Source of the DNA: Candidatus Pelagibacterales bacterium
GTDB taxonomy: Bacteria > Pseudomonadota > Alphaproteobacteria > Pelagibacterales > Pelagibacteraceae
DNA: 23,029 bases
Reading direction: 5' to 3'
Assembly (NCBI GenBank): GCA_016882185.1
Contig: VHCC01000006.1
Location: forward strand, 1-23,029
Each line of letters opens with the position of its first letter. Positions within the stretch are counted from its first letter, which is position 1. The notes under the pieces are model-generated. The model had not been told where the DNA came from, searched no databases, and saw nothing but the letters and a program-made list of their open reading frames with translations. The translations under genes were made by a program, and so were the position numbers. Positions 8,618-17,293 of the stretch are shown here, piece by piece.

Positions 8618-9396
8618 GTTTAAGAATAAACAAAGACAATATATTTTTTATACTAACGGAAGATAGATATTCGGTTGCAAAACCAATTGATATGCACATG
8701 TCAAAAGATTTTTCTTTATATGTAAAAGCAAAAGTAAATGAAGAATTTTTAGAAATAGGAAAAGAACATTTTTTATTTTGTAGAAATGGTAAGCATTCAG
8801 GTATAGCCATTTATAAAAGTGAGGATAATAAAATACACGTTGTATTTCAATGGTGGATAAAAAATAAAGAAACTAATTTATATGAAGTTAAAAGAGTTGG
8901 AAAATGGATTCCTGATGAAATTGCAGACAAATTTAATGAATATGTAATGATTTGTGATGATGAAGAAAAAAATATAAAATGTTTTTTTAACAATAATTTA
9001 GTTGGAAAAATAGAATATAAAGATTCTACAAGAAAAACATACAAAGAATCATTTTATTGGTTTGGATGCGGTTCTATGTTAAATTCGCAGACAGAACATA
9101 TGTATATTGGTGATTTTGATTATGAACTTGCTTTTTTACTAAATAAAAAATTAGAAATATCAGAAATAAATGAAATTTCTGAAAACTTTGATACTTACTC
9201 ATTTGAAATGTATAATGGATTAAGAAGATTAAAAGATAATTTTTATTTATATAATAATTTGGATAATCAAAGAATCTTAAAAGATAATTTTGCATTTTTT
9301 TGTGATTTTAATCATTCAACTAGGTATAAAATTTGGGATATGACATTTAGTGGAAACTACCCACAAGTTTATATCGAAGATAATATTTATTATTAA
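8614..9396 (+). CDS. Stand-alone LamG/concanavalin-A-like domain protein
   Basis: I chose the ATG at 8614 because it overlaps the previous TGA as ATGA; an upstream TTG at 8596 would lengthen the overlap without need. The 260-residue product is mainly one LamG-like sandwich (about 15-190). DFSLYVKAKVN, the strand YVMICDDEEKNIKCFFNNN followed by LVGKIEY, FYWFGCGSM and YIGDFDYELAFLLNKKLE follow the same order as the inserts of the two GT7 enzymes just upstream. A C-terminal 70 residues is of unknown fold. There is no signal peptide and no GT motifs. It may be a carbohydrate-binding partner of the GT7 enzymes or a derivative of their insert. Confidence 0.65.
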   Translation: MSLRINKDNIFFILTEDRYSVAKPIDMHMSKDFSLYVKAKVNEEFLEIGKEHFLFCRNGKHSGIAIYKSEDNKIHVVFQWWIKNKETNLYEVKRVGKWIPDEIADKFNEYVMICDDEEKNIKCFFNNNLVGKIEYKDSTRKTYKESFYWFGCGSMLNSQTEHMYIGDFDYELAFLLNKKLEISEINEISENFDTYSFEMYNGLRRLKDNFYLYNNLDNQRILKDNFAFFCDFNHSTRYKIWDMTFSGNYPQVYIEDNIYY

Positions 9397-9398
9397 AA

Positions 9399-10370
9399 AT
9401 GGTTATGAAAATTTTGATTACAGGTGGAGCCGGTTATTTGGGTTCGGTTTTGGTAGAAAAACTATTAGTTGCTGGATATGAGGTAATTGTAATAGATAAA
9501 TTATTATTTAATCAAACATCTTTATTACAATATACTTCTAATCCAAATTTTAAATTTATATATGGAGATGTCCGTAATGAGATATTATTAGAAAAATTGT
9601 GTAAAGAGGCAGATGCGATAATTCCTTTAGCTGCAATTGTTGGATTTCCAGCATGTGCGGCCGACCCAAAGTTAGCAAAAGAAATAAATTTTAATCAAAT
9701 AGTCAACATAGTCAAATTTGGTAAAGGTAAAAAAATACTTTATCCAAATACAAATAGTGGATATGGAATTGGTGAGGGACAGACAGAATGTACAGAGGAA
9801 TCACCACTTAATCCAATATCGGTTTATGGACAAACAAAATGTGAAGCTGAAAATTTTTTAAAAACATCAACCGATGCAATCATTTTTAGATTAGCAACAG
9901 TATTTGGAGTATCACCAAGGATGAGAACTGACCTTTTAGTAAATGATTTTACTTATAAAGCAATTACTGATAAGTACATTGTTGTATTTGAAAAATCATT
10001 TAGAAGAAATTTTATTCATATAGAAGATGTAGTATCCGCATTTATTTTTATGTTAAATCATTATGATGAATATAGGGGTGAAATATTTAATGTGGGATTA
10101 AGTGATGCAAACCTTTCTAAGCAGGAGTTATTAGAAAAGATTCAGGCGCATGTAAAAGATTTTGCAGTAGTATATGATGATTATTATGAAGACCCGGATA
10201 AAAGGGATTATATTGTTTCTAATGAGAAAATAGAAGCAACTGGTTGGAAACCAGAATGGGATTTAGATAAAGGTATTAAACAATTAATTCAAGGTTATCA
10301 AATGATTGTTCCCAAAATGGGAGCAGAATTTAGAAATGGATTTCCTTTGGGTTACGCAAACCAAACATAG
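9399..10370 (+). CDS. NAD-dependent sugar epimerase/dehydratase (extended SDR)
   Basis: This protein of 323 residues has the Rossmann motif TGGAGYLG (8-15), PNTNSGYG (116-123) with the active-site Ser region, and an intact catalytic Y143-x3-K147 (VYGQTK). RNFIHIEDV then GEIFNVG is typical of the substrate half. Family members epimerise, dehydrate or reduce NDP-hexoses using bound NAD(P). A second ATG lies two codons downstream, at 9405, and could be the real start. The RmlC-type epimerase follows after one base, so the pair probably act in sequence on a nucleotide sugar. Of the three SDRs in the window, only this one keeps the canonical active site. Confidence 0.87.
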   Translation: MVMKILITGGAGYLGSVLVEKLLVAGYEVIVIDKLLFNQTSLLQYTSNPNFKFIYGDVRNEILLEKLCKEADAIIPLAAIVGFPACAADPKLAKEINFNQIVNIVKFGKGKKILYPNTNSGYGIGEGQTECTEESPLNPISVYGQTKCEAENFLKTSTDAIIFRLATVFGVSPRMRTDLLVNDFTYKAITDKYIVVFEKSFRRNFIHIEDVVSAFIFMLNHYDEYRGEIFNVGLSDANLSKQELLEKIQAHVKDFAVVYDDYYEDPDKRDYIVSNEKIEATGWKPEWDLDKGIKQLIQGYQMIVPKMGAEFRNGFPLGYANQT

Positions 10371-10371
10371 T

Positions 10372-10908
10372 ATGCAAAATAAGTGGGATGAATTTGAAAT
10401 ATTACCATCACAAAAATTTGGATTAGAAGTACCCCAATTTAAACCATCTGTTTATAGAGAATACAGAGGAGAAATTTGGACTACCTTTCATTCAATAGAA
10501 CATCCGGTAGTTGATTATATTAGCGGAAAATGTGAGGTGCATGGACGTTTTTCACGTTCGTATAAAGGTGTTCTCCGTGGATTACATTGGGATAATAAGA
10601 CTTGGAAATTAGTGCAGGCGATTGTAGGAGATATATACTTAGTTGTTTTAGATATGAGAGAAAAAAGTCCAACATTTGGTGAATGGGAAAGTTTTATAAT
10701 AACAGAAAGATTAAGAAATCAGATATTAGTTCCACCTGGATTTGCTAATGGGCATTATGCATTGACCGATTGTATGTTTCACTATAATTTATTTTATAAA
10801 GGTGATTATGTGGATGCCGACGCACAGAGAGTGGTTAAATGGAATGACCCTGAATATCAAATTGAATGGCCGACAGATAAACCAATATTACAAAAAAGAG
10901 ACAGATGA
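10372..10908 (+). CDS. dTDP-4-dehydrorhamnose 3,5-epimerase-like (RmlC/RfbC family)
   Basis: The product has 178 residues from ATG 10372, one base after the upstream stop; a longer reading from a TTG at 10306 would overlap the SDR in another frame and adds an unlikely leader. Family motifs are GVLRGLHWD (66-74, His72 as catalytic base candidate), VGDIYLVVLDMREKSPTFGEW (85-105) and ILVPPGFANGHYAL (118-131). These are nearly those of cupin-fold RmlC enzymes that epimerise C3 and C5 of 4-keto-6-deoxy NDP-hexoses. The Tyr region FHYNLFYKGDY (136-146) differs from the usual YxxxxxYxP pattern but keeps tyrosines. No RmlA, RmlB or RmlD is evident in the window, so the precursor may come from the host. 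It overlaps the next gene by ATGA. Confidence 0.87.
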   Translation: MQNKWDEFEILPSQKFGLEVPQFKPSVYREYRGEIWTTFHSIEHPVVDYISGKCEVHGRFSRSYKGVLRGLHWDNKTWKLVQAIVGDIYLVVLDMREKSPTFGEWESFIITERLRNQILVPPGFANGHYALTDCMFHYNLFYKGDYVDADAQRVVKWNDPEYQIEWPTDKPILQKRDR

Positions 10909-11534
10909 TTAAAAATTTAGAAAAATATCCTGTAGTTAGGGATATAACCCAAACAGCAGAAACTCTAATTGATTTTGAAAACCTAATTGTTAAGCATTGG
11001 GAAGATGGAAAAATTAGAGGACCAATTCATCTATCAAATGGTAATGAAAAACAATTGATAGAAATATATAAACGTATAAAAACAACGGACTGGGTATTCA
11101 GTACTTGGCGTTCACACTATCACGGATTACTTAAAGGCATATCAGAAATTTGGATGGAAAATGAAATTTTAAAAGGAAAATCAATAACACTTTGTAAAGT
11201 AGATGAACATTTTTATTCATCAGCGATTGTTGGCGGCACTTTATCGATTGCATTGGGTGTAGCAATGGGTATAAAAGAAAAGGGTAATAATGAAAAGGTT
11301 TGGTGCTTTGTGGGTGATATGAGTTTCGAAAGTGGCATATTTTACGAAGTTCATAAATACGCAAGAAATTTTAACCTTCCGCTTTATTTTGTAGTAGAAG
11401 ATAATGGAGTATCAACATATACCCCAACAGAAGCAACTTGGCAAACTAAAAGAGAAATTCCAGATGATGTTATTCACTATACTTATAAATCAAAATATCC
11501 ACATTATGGAAGTGGTAAGTGGGTAGTATTTTAA
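10905..11534 (+). CDS. Thiamine-diphosphate enzyme, E1-alpha-like subunit (short)
   Basis: This protein of 209 residues resembles the thiamine-diphosphate-binding half of pyruvate/acetoin dehydrogenase E1-alpha. Visible motifs are FSTWRSHYHGL (65-75, equivalent to the Y-R-x-H-G region), a glycine-rich VGGTLSIALGVAMG (109-122), and GDMSFESG (137-144) with EDN (165-167). The last two replace the usual GDG...NN metal/diphosphate motif, keeping Asp138 and Asn167. E1-alpha proteins are commonly over 300 residues, so this is a minimal version. A matching beta-like half lies at 19447. Together they could form a decarboxylase or acyl-transferase for a keto acid or sugar, though no dihydrolipoyl partner is present. 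ATGA coupling with RmlC; stop is 2 bases before the next ATG. Confidence 0.75.
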   Translation: MIKNLEKYPVVRDITQTAETLIDFENLIVKHWEDGKIRGPIHLSNGNEKQLIEIYKRIKTTDWVFSTWRSHYHGLLKGISEIWMENEILKGKSITLCKVDEHFYSSAIVGGTLSIALGVAMGIKEKGNNEKVWCFVGDMSFESGIFYEVHKYARNFNLPLYFVVEDNGVSTYTPTEATWQTKREIPDDVIHYTYKSKYPHYGSGKWVVF

Positions 11535-11536
11535 AT

Positions 11537-12730
11537 ATGTTATACAAAGATTCATTACATAATTTTGAAAAATTTATTGAGGATTGGAATGTAGAAACAG
11601 AATACGTTTTATTCGGTGCAAGTAAAGAATGTGTTCAATTTATTCGTAGTATGGATATCCTAATGGGAGAAGGTGTGTTAAAAATAAAATACATAGTTGA
11701 CCATAACGTAAAAGATAAGGATACATTAGATAATATAAATGAAATAAGTACAGCATATCACGAATCAAAAGTAATTCAAATAAATAGAAAAGGAATAAAA
11801 TTAGTACACATAGATAATTTTAATTTTGATTCACAAGTTATTATAACAACCGATGTCTTTAAACAAAAATATAAAGATTATTTAGAAAATAATAATGTAA
11901 AGTATACCTGGTATAAAAATATTGCATCAATCTGGCCATATAAACATAAAAACAAAGTGCACATTTATCAAACCGATGTGTTAGTTACTGAAAAATGCAC
12001 ATTAGCATGTTCATATTGTAATATGTTTATGCCACACTACGAATTTCCTATACATAGAGAGTTAAATACTATCAAATCAGATATTGATTCTTATTTTAGT
12101 ATCGTTGATTATGTAAGCGTATTTCATTTGGTTGGTGGTGAACCATTTTTATATCCAAATATAGAAGATGTTGTTAGGTATGTAATAACAAATTATATAC
12201 ATAAAATTGATAAGTTAATAATAACAACAAATGGTACAATAATGCCAAAAGATAGTTTGCTGGAATTGTTAAGAACAAATGATGTTATATTAAGTGTAAG
12301 TGATTATACAGATAAGTTACCCCATATTCAAAAAAAAGTATTAAAAGTAATAAAAGAATATAAAAATAAAAAAATAAATCACTATGTGCGTAATGAAATT
12401 GAATGGTATGATTTTGGAGATTTAAGAATTAAAGTTGGTAGAACAGAAGAGGAACTGATAAAACACTTTGATAGTTGTACAGCCCCATTTAGAGGATTAA
12501 ATGATGGTAAATTTTATTACTGTCACCTAAATACATCCGCAGTGAGAACAAACCTATTTCCATTAAACGATAATGATTATGTTTCTATAAATAATGTATC
12601 AAAAGAAGATTTAATAAAATTTGATTTAGGTTTTACAAATTTAGGATATGTAACATTTTGTGATAATTGTAATGGTTGTAATACAGGAATTAAAGTACCT
12701 GTAAGTTATGAAAAGCAAGGATTAAGATGA
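11537..12730 (+). CDS. Radical SAM enzyme with N-terminal Rossmann-like domain
   Basis: I take ATG 11537, two bases after the previous stop; a GTG at 11519 would overlap it. The 397-residue product begins with a Rossmann-like domain (1-140), with YVLFGASKECVQFIR (23-37) and KIKYIVDHN (49-57), as in sugar-modifying proteins with a GxG loop. The radical SAM core follows: C154-x3-C158-x2-C161 (CTLACSYC), GGEPF (200-204) and IITTNGT. The C-terminus has scattered Cys, ending in CDNCNGC, consistent with a SPASM/twitch auxiliary cluster. Function could be sugar deoxygenation, epimerisation or peptide modification; the sequence does not choose. Coupled to the HAD gene by ATGA. Confidence 0.82.
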   Translation: MLYKDSLHNFEKFIEDWNVETEYVLFGASKECVQFIRSMDILMGEGVLKIKYIVDHNVKDKDTLDNINEISTAYHESKVIQINRKGIKLVHIDNFNFDSQVIITTDVFKQKYKDYLENNNVKYTWYKNIASIWPYKHKNKVHIYQTDVLVTEKCTLACSYCNMFMPHYEFPIHRELNTIKSDIDSYFSIVDYVSVFHLVGGEPFLYPNIEDVVRYVITNYIHKIDKLIITTNGTIMPKDSLLELLRTNDVILSVSDYTDKLPHIQKKVLKVIKEYKNKKINHYVRNEIEWYDFGDLRIKVGRTEEELIKHFDSCTAPFRGLNDGKFYYCHLNTSAVRTNLFPLNDNDYVSINNVSKEDLIKFDLGFTNLGYVTFCDNCNGCNTGIKVPVSYEKQGLR

Positions 12731-13164
12731 CAGTAATAATTGATATAGATAATACACTTTCATTAGCAGGCGAAAGGTTTAAATTAGCACAAAAGCCAAA
12801 CGGAAAAATCGATTGGGATATCGCTCATAATATTAGTTTAGTAAATAAAGATAAACCAAACCTACCAATGATTGATTTGGTAAAACGATATAAAAAAGAA
12901 GGTTATAAAGTTGTAATCCTTACAGGTAGACCAGAAAGCATCAGAAATGTTACTGAGGAATGGTTAAAAAAATATGAAATAGAATATGATGTATTGTATA
13001 TGAGATTAGAAAAAGAACATTATATAAAAGCACCAATTTTTAAAAAACAAATTTGTAAATTATACTTAAATGATATTTTTTGTGCATACGATGATGATGA
13101 AGAAGTAATTCAAATGTGGAATAGTTTAGGAATACCCGCATTTAAAGTTTATCCAATACAATGA
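12727..13164 (+). CDS. HAD-superfamily phosphatase (PNKP-type)
   Basis: This protein of 145 residues shows all HAD motifs: IDIDNTL (5-11, nucleophile Asp6 and acid Asp8), ILTGRPES (64-71, motif II Thr66), a Lys-rich segment (101-111) and AYDDDEEVIQMW (120-131, motif IV Asp). The order LTGR...WLKKYEIEYDVLYMR...DDD...VIQMW...GIPAFKV is that of the 3'-phosphatase domain of T4-type polynucleotide kinase, without the kinase half. It could dephosphorylate nucleic-acid 3' ends or, given the neighbours, a sugar phosphate. ATGA overlaps join it to genes on both sides, so it is transcribed with the glycan genes. The fold is certain; the substrate is not. Confidence 0.8.
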   Translation: MTVIIDIDNTLSLAGERFKLAQKPNGKIDWDIAHNISLVNKDKPNLPMIDLVKRYKKEGYKVVILTGRPESIRNVTEEWLKKYEIEYDVLYMRLEKEHYIKAPIFKKQICKLYLNDIFCAYDDDEEVIQMWNSLGIPAFKVYPIQ

Positions 13165-14159
13165 CAGAAATTGATAAACATATAAAAATATTATTAGATA
13201 AAAAAGATTTAAAAAACGTAGCATCTTTTGAGGAAATGGGTTATTGTTTTTTAGGCCCATTAGTCTTCAATTATTTTGCATGGTTAAAAAATGAGTTAAA
13301 TGAGTGCGATTTAGTTTTATTTAATTCGAGAGAGGGACATTTTTTACAACAAATTTATCTAATATTTAAAAATAGATACAATTTATCAGAATCTGCATAT
13401 TTTAAAACATCAAGAAAACTTTCATCTATCGTATCATTTTTTACAAAAGATGATATTTACAAAACATTTGAATTACATAGATTTGAAGGATTATTGTCCA
13501 ATTTATTAAAAAACAGATTTGGAATACAACCTCAACATTTAGAAGATAGATTTATAAATACAAAAATTAATATACCAAATATTGATGATTTTATTGATAC
13601 TATTTTAGAAAACTCAAAATCTGTTAGAGTTAGTTATGAAAATTATATTAAATCTGTAATTAAAAATGCAAAAAATGTTGTAATGATTGATAGTGGATTT
13701 CAAGGTATGACACAATTGAATTTAGAAAAAACTTACGGATTTAAATTTAAAGGTAGATATTTACTTTATAAAACAAATTCAAATTTAGATGATGTAAAGG
13801 GATTTTATCATTTCGATGAATCCAATTTAAAGAAAAATTTAATTTTTTTTGAGTCAATTTTTATAGACAAGATTGGTAGCTACATTGATTTAGAAAACGG
13901 AAAATTTGTAAATGAACCATTTAATCAAAAATTGCAGTTTTTTAGAGAAAAATTATTTATAATACATGGTGTCGTAAATTTTATAAACGATATGCTAAAA
14001 TTTAATTTGGAATTAAATAATGTTGATTGGAAATATTCGGATAGTATTTTTGATTTAATGTGTAAAAAAGATTTTATTAAAAATGAAAAACTTTTTGATA
14101 TTTTTTTGCATGATAATTATTATGTAAGGGATAGTATTAAAAGAATAAATAGGTTTTAA
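13161..14159 (+). CDS. Polysaccharide-cluster protein with REG and SR motifs (COG5610-like region)
   Basis: The 332-residue product contains MGYCFLGPLVFNYFAWL (26-42), LVLFNSREGHFLQQIY (51-66), KTSRKLSSI (82-90) and VVMIDSGFQGMTQ (173-185). This order resembles a domain in proteins of the COG5610 group (predicted HAD-related hydrolases of polysaccharide clusters): GP...W, FLxR[DE]G, a V/T-SR segment, then a D-x-G-x-x-G strand. A real HAD nucleophile motif is not evident here, though the gene upstream encodes a separate HAD phosphatase that could supply that function. It may be a phosphotransfer or scaffold protein for glycan assembly. Assigned from memory of the pattern; moderate to low certainty. 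Confidence 0.5.
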   Translation: MTEIDKHIKILLDKKDLKNVASFEEMGYCFLGPLVFNYFAWLKNELNECDLVLFNSREGHFLQQIYLIFKNRYNLSESAYFKTSRKLSSIVSFFTKDDIYKTFELHRFEGLLSNLLKNRFGIQPQHLEDRFINTKINIPNIDDFIDTILENSKSVRVSYENYIKSVIKNAKNVVMIDSGFQGMTQLNLEKTYGFKFKGRYLLYKTNSNLDDVKGFYHFDESNLKKNLIFFESIFIDKIGSYIDLENGKFVNEPFNQKLQFFREKLFIIHGVVNFINDMLKFNLELNNVDWKYSDSIFDLMCKKDFIKNEKLFDIFLHDNYYVRDSIKRINRF

Positions 14160-14163
14160 AAGT

Positions 14164-15582
14164 ATGTGGGGAGAAAAATTTAAAATAGTTTATACGGATT
14201 GGTTGATATCCGATGGTGAAAGAAGACCATTTGGAAACGGCATTCATCCAATCATTAGAGAATTTATTCAGTACATTCACAAAAATAAACTCAATATTGA
14301 TTATTATAAAATTTTTCAATATCAACAGAAACAAAAGGGTATACCCTTTGACCACTCGGAATTGATTAATTATTTTTATAGAAATTTTCCAAAAAATATA
14401 GTATCATTAAATCAAATATTAGATGATGACTTTACTTACATATATCCATTAGAAATTAAAGATACTTTACAAGCCCTAAATAGGGCAAATAAATTTGAGC
14501 ATAATGGGCAAGAGTATAGTTGGTATTTAAAAGATATATTATCAAAGCAATTATTAGATTATTTAAAAAAAGGAAAAATAAAAATATTGGTTAGTGTAAT
14601 TCATGACCCAATGTACGATGATTATAATATTAAAAATTTTGAAATACAAATGCTTCAAATGGGCATAAATACTTCTAATATTATATTTTTAGGGGGCAGT
14701 AATTTTACAGAATATTACGAAAAAAATAAAGATAGTAGAATAAAAATATATAACGGACATATTTTTTTAAAAGGATATGCGGATATGATGAAAACATTTC
14801 CTACAATTGGTAGTTTAGGATATCTATGTGAATTGGTAACTGAATCTGATTTGGATTATAATAAAATAAGACCTCATAAGTTTTTATGTAATAATAAAAC
14901 AATGTCTAAATCACATAGAGTGGCCATTGGATATTTAGCAATTAAATATGATTTGTTAAAAAATGGTTTATTTTCTTTTATAGAAAAAGTAAGTGCACCG
15001 AGGATGTATGACACTTTAAATAAAATTATAGAAAATCCAAATAAAGAATATATTTCCCTATTAGCATCAATAATACCATATGAATTAGATACGCAACATT
15101 TATCTACAAATGAAAAAACATCTTTTGGTGCAACAAATAATATGAAAGAATGGTATTCAGATACATACATTAATTTAGTTACTGAAACATTTTTTGGTAA
15201 AAATGTATTCCTATCAGAAAAAATTTTTAAACCTCTCTCAAATTTACAACCATTTATTGTTTTAGGTGATTATGGTACACTTGCTGAACTAAAACGTTTA
15301 GGATTTAAAACATTTGAACCTTTTATAGATGAAAGTTACGATTCTGAAATAGACCCAAAAATAAGAATAGTAAAAATAGAAAAAGAAATAGAAAAATTAG
15401 CAAATAAATCTATAGAAGAAATTCACAATTGGTATTATTCAATAAAAGATATACTTATTTACAATCAGAAACATTTATATACATTTGCAGAATATGAATG
15501 TTTTGAAGAAATATTTAAACAAATAAAATTAGATTACGAAAATTTAACACAATGGAGTTTACAGGAAAAAAGGTTATTGTAA
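14164..15582 (+). CDS. Glycosyltransferase-like protein (SEK family, copy 2)
   Basis: This protein of 472 residues has KFLCNNKTMSKSHRVAIGYL (239-258), with the R/K-x-HR motif, and LVTETFF (338-344) leading to LSEKIFKPL (350-358), QPFIVLG (362-368) and FKTFEPFIDESYD (381-393). Copy 3 at 20123 shares the last four blocks closely, and copy 1 at 332 shares the SEK block. The architecture suggests a two-domain GT-B-like transferase whose C-terminal E/K/P residues hold the nucleotide. No signal or membrane segment is seen. Its 3' end overlaps the next SDR gene by 31 bases, the longest overlap here. The precise GT family is not recognised. Confidence 0.65.
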   Translation: MWGEKFKIVYTDWLISDGERRPFGNGIHPIIREFIQYIHKNKLNIDYYKIFQYQQKQKGIPFDHSELINYFYRNFPKNIVSLNQILDDDFTYIYPLEIKDTLQALNRANKFEHNGQEYSWYLKDILSKQLLDYLKKGKIKILVSVIHDPMYDDYNIKNFEIQMLQMGINTSNIIFLGGSNFTEYYEKNKDSRIKIYNGHIFLKGYADMMKTFPTIGSLGYLCELVTESDLDYNKIRPHKFLCNNKTMSKSHRVAIGYLAIKYDLLKNGLFSFIEKVSAPRMYDTLNKIIENPNKEYISLLASIIPYELDTQHLSTNEKTSFGATNNMKEWYSDTYINLVTETFFGKNVFLSEKIFKPLSNLQPFIVLGDYGTLAELKRLGFKTFEPFIDESYDSEIDPKIRIVKIEKEIEKLANKSIEEIHNWYYSIKDILIYNQKHLYTFAEYECFEEIFKQIKLDYENLTQWSLQEKRLL

Positions 15583-16553
15583 CCGGCGCAAACGGATTGG
15601 TCGGATTACCAGCAGTAAAAAAATGTTTAGATGAAGGTGCAGCAAAAGTTTATGCGGTAGACCTTCGTATTAGTGATAACTTAAAATGGTTACAATCCCA
15701 ATACGGTAGTGATAAATTGGTTTTAGTGCAAACTGACCTTACATATTTATCGCATTGCGAAAATTTATTAAGCATGGATAAAATAAATATTGTACTGCAC
15801 ATAGCCGGAGTAAAAGGTTCACCAGCCCGTTCATCAACACAACCCGCTGATTATCTGTTCCCAATGTTAATGTTTAATACGAATATGATTAAAGCATCAT
15901 TTGACGCAAAAGTCGATTGGTTTGTATATCTTTCTTCGGTTGGTGTTTATAAACCAGCAGATGTAATGCATGAAGAGGATACTTGGAATCAGGAAGAAAC
16001 TTGGGCATCAACCCCATCACGTTTAGATTGGCATCCTGGTTGGACTAAAAGAATGGGAGAACTTACTTTGGATTCTTTGAGAGTTCAATATGGTTGGACA
16101 AACTATACAGTTATTAGACCTTCAAACATTTATGGTATTAATGATAACTTTGCTCAAGATGCGACTGTTATAAGTTCAAATATCTGGAAGTGTTTTAATG
16201 TAGAAGGTGATGATATGGTATGTTGGGGTAATGGTTCATCAAAAAGAGATTTCGTATTTGGTGATGACGTTGCACAGGCATCTATCGATGTGGTTAAAAA
16301 AGAAGTCAGAGATATTATAAACTTTGGTTGTGGTGAAGCTGTAACAATAAAAGAAACAATTGAAACAATCAAAGAATGTTATACCGAACTAACAGGCAAA
16401 ACTAAAAATATTGTTTGGGATGAAACCAAAACAAATGGTGACCCTATAAGATGTTTGGGTTCTAAGAGACAAGAAAAATATGGAATACTTCCACAAACTA
16501 CTTTAAAAGAGGGTATTTTAAAATCAATGAAGGAATATAAAAGTAGATTATAA
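15552..16553 (+). CDS. NAD-dependent epimerase/dehydratase-like, atypical active site
   Basis: This protein of 333 residues has the Rossmann loop TGANGLVG (11-18), HIAGVKG (83-89), YLSSVGVY (126-133) and VIRPSNIYG, placing it in the extended SDR group near GDP-fucose synthases. The catalytic Lys is K166 in HPGWTKRMGE, but the residue four before it is Pro162 rather than Tyr, so the YxxxK motif is broken. It may use another residue, act as a noncatalytic partner, or belong to a subgroup with a displaced Tyr. The start is firm, because strand 1 begins at residue 6; the 31-base overlap with the upstream gene is therefore real. It shares a base with the next gene (TAATG). Confidence 0.8.
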   Translation: MEFTGKKVIVTGANGLVGLPAVKKCLDEGAAKVYAVDLRISDNLKWLQSQYGSDKLVLVQTDLTYLSHCENLLSMDKINIVLHIAGVKGSPARSSTQPADYLFPMLMFNTNMIKASFDAKVDWFVYLSSVGVYKPADVMHEEDTWNQEETWASTPSRLDWHPGWTKRMGELTLDSLRVQYGWTNYTVIRPSNIYGINDNFAQDATVISSNIWKCFNVEGDDMVCWGNGSSKRDFVFGDDVAQASIDVVKKEVRDIINFGCGEAVTIKETIETIKECYTELTGKTKNIVWDETKTNGDPIRCLGSKRQEKYGILPQTTLKEGILKSMKEYKSRL

Positions 16554-17272
16554 TGAGAGTATTTTCGGTTGGGTGTTCATTTACAGAAGGACAGGGGTTA
16601 AAGTATCAATCAAAAGAATCATATACTATAAAACTTGCCGAAAAATTAAATTTACAATATTTTAATTTTGGTTCTTGTGGTGCATCCAACGACTATATTT
16701 TTAGAAAAGTATTTGAATTAATAAACACAAATACTATAACAAAAGAAGATATATTAATAATTCAATGGACACATTATATTAGAAAAGAATTACCAATCAT
16801 CCATAAAAATAAAAATTGGTATTACTATGCACCAAATACTAAGTTTCCAATGTGTAACAAAGTAATAATTAAAAAATTAAATTCTGTACGAGATGAACAT
16901 TATGAAAATGATATTGATACCGATTTATATTTTTTAAAAGATAAAAATAGTGATTTATTGGATACATATAGTCTTAATTTTTTACAAGAAGAATATCAAT
17001 TAAATACTACTATAAATTATATAAATTCAATATACACATATTTGGAATATTATGGATTTAAACATATTCATTTTTTTGGATGGGATAAGTGTATTATAGA
17101 ACCCGTTTTTGATAAAAAAATAAATTTTATAAAAGAGTCATTTGGTGGTTATACTAAAACAGAAGGAAACGAACACCCAAATAAAAAAGGACACGAACTT
17201 TGGTCGGAAGTTTTATATAAAAAAATAATTGAATTGCATTACTCAGATGATTTCCAATATAGAATTGATTAA
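16553..17272 (+). CDS. SGNH/GDSL-hydrolase-like protein (copy 2)
   Basis: This protein of 239 residues has SVGCSFTEGQG (5-15, Ser9 as nucleophile in a GCS version of GDS), FGSCGASND (39-47, block II/III Gly and Asn46), ILIIQWTHY and EHPNKKGHELW (207-217). The last is the block V His motif (HPNxxGH) of esterases and acyl-transfer proteins. It is the most canonical of the three SGNH proteins in the window, although the Asp that normally precedes the His is not obvious. Likely role: adding or removing acyl groups on the glycan. After its TAA the same frame stays open for 45 more codons, ending at 17410 (see 17294). Confidence 0.75.
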   Translation: MRVFSVGCSFTEGQGLKYQSKESYTIKLAEKLNLQYFNFGSCGASNDYIFRKVFELINTNTITKEDILIIQWTHYIRKELPIIHKNKNWYYYAPNTKFPMCNKVIIKKLNSVRDEHYENDIDTDLYFLKDKNSDLLDTYSLNFLQEEYQLNTTINYINSIYTYLEYYGFKHIHFFGWDKCIIEPVFDKKINFIKESFGGYTKTEGNEHPNKKGHELWSEVLYKKIIELHYSDDFQYRID

Positions 17273-17293
17273 TATAGAAGACAATTATATAAG

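Noticed and set aside
10306..10371. N-terminal extension of the RmlC-like gene from a TTG at 10306
   Set aside because: It overlaps the end of the SDR gene in another frame and the extra 22 residues are unlike RmlC N-termini; ATG 10372 fits the family length.
11519..11536. GTG start for the second radical SAM gene
   Set aside because: ATG 11537 lies 2 bases after the preceding stop and needs no overlap.
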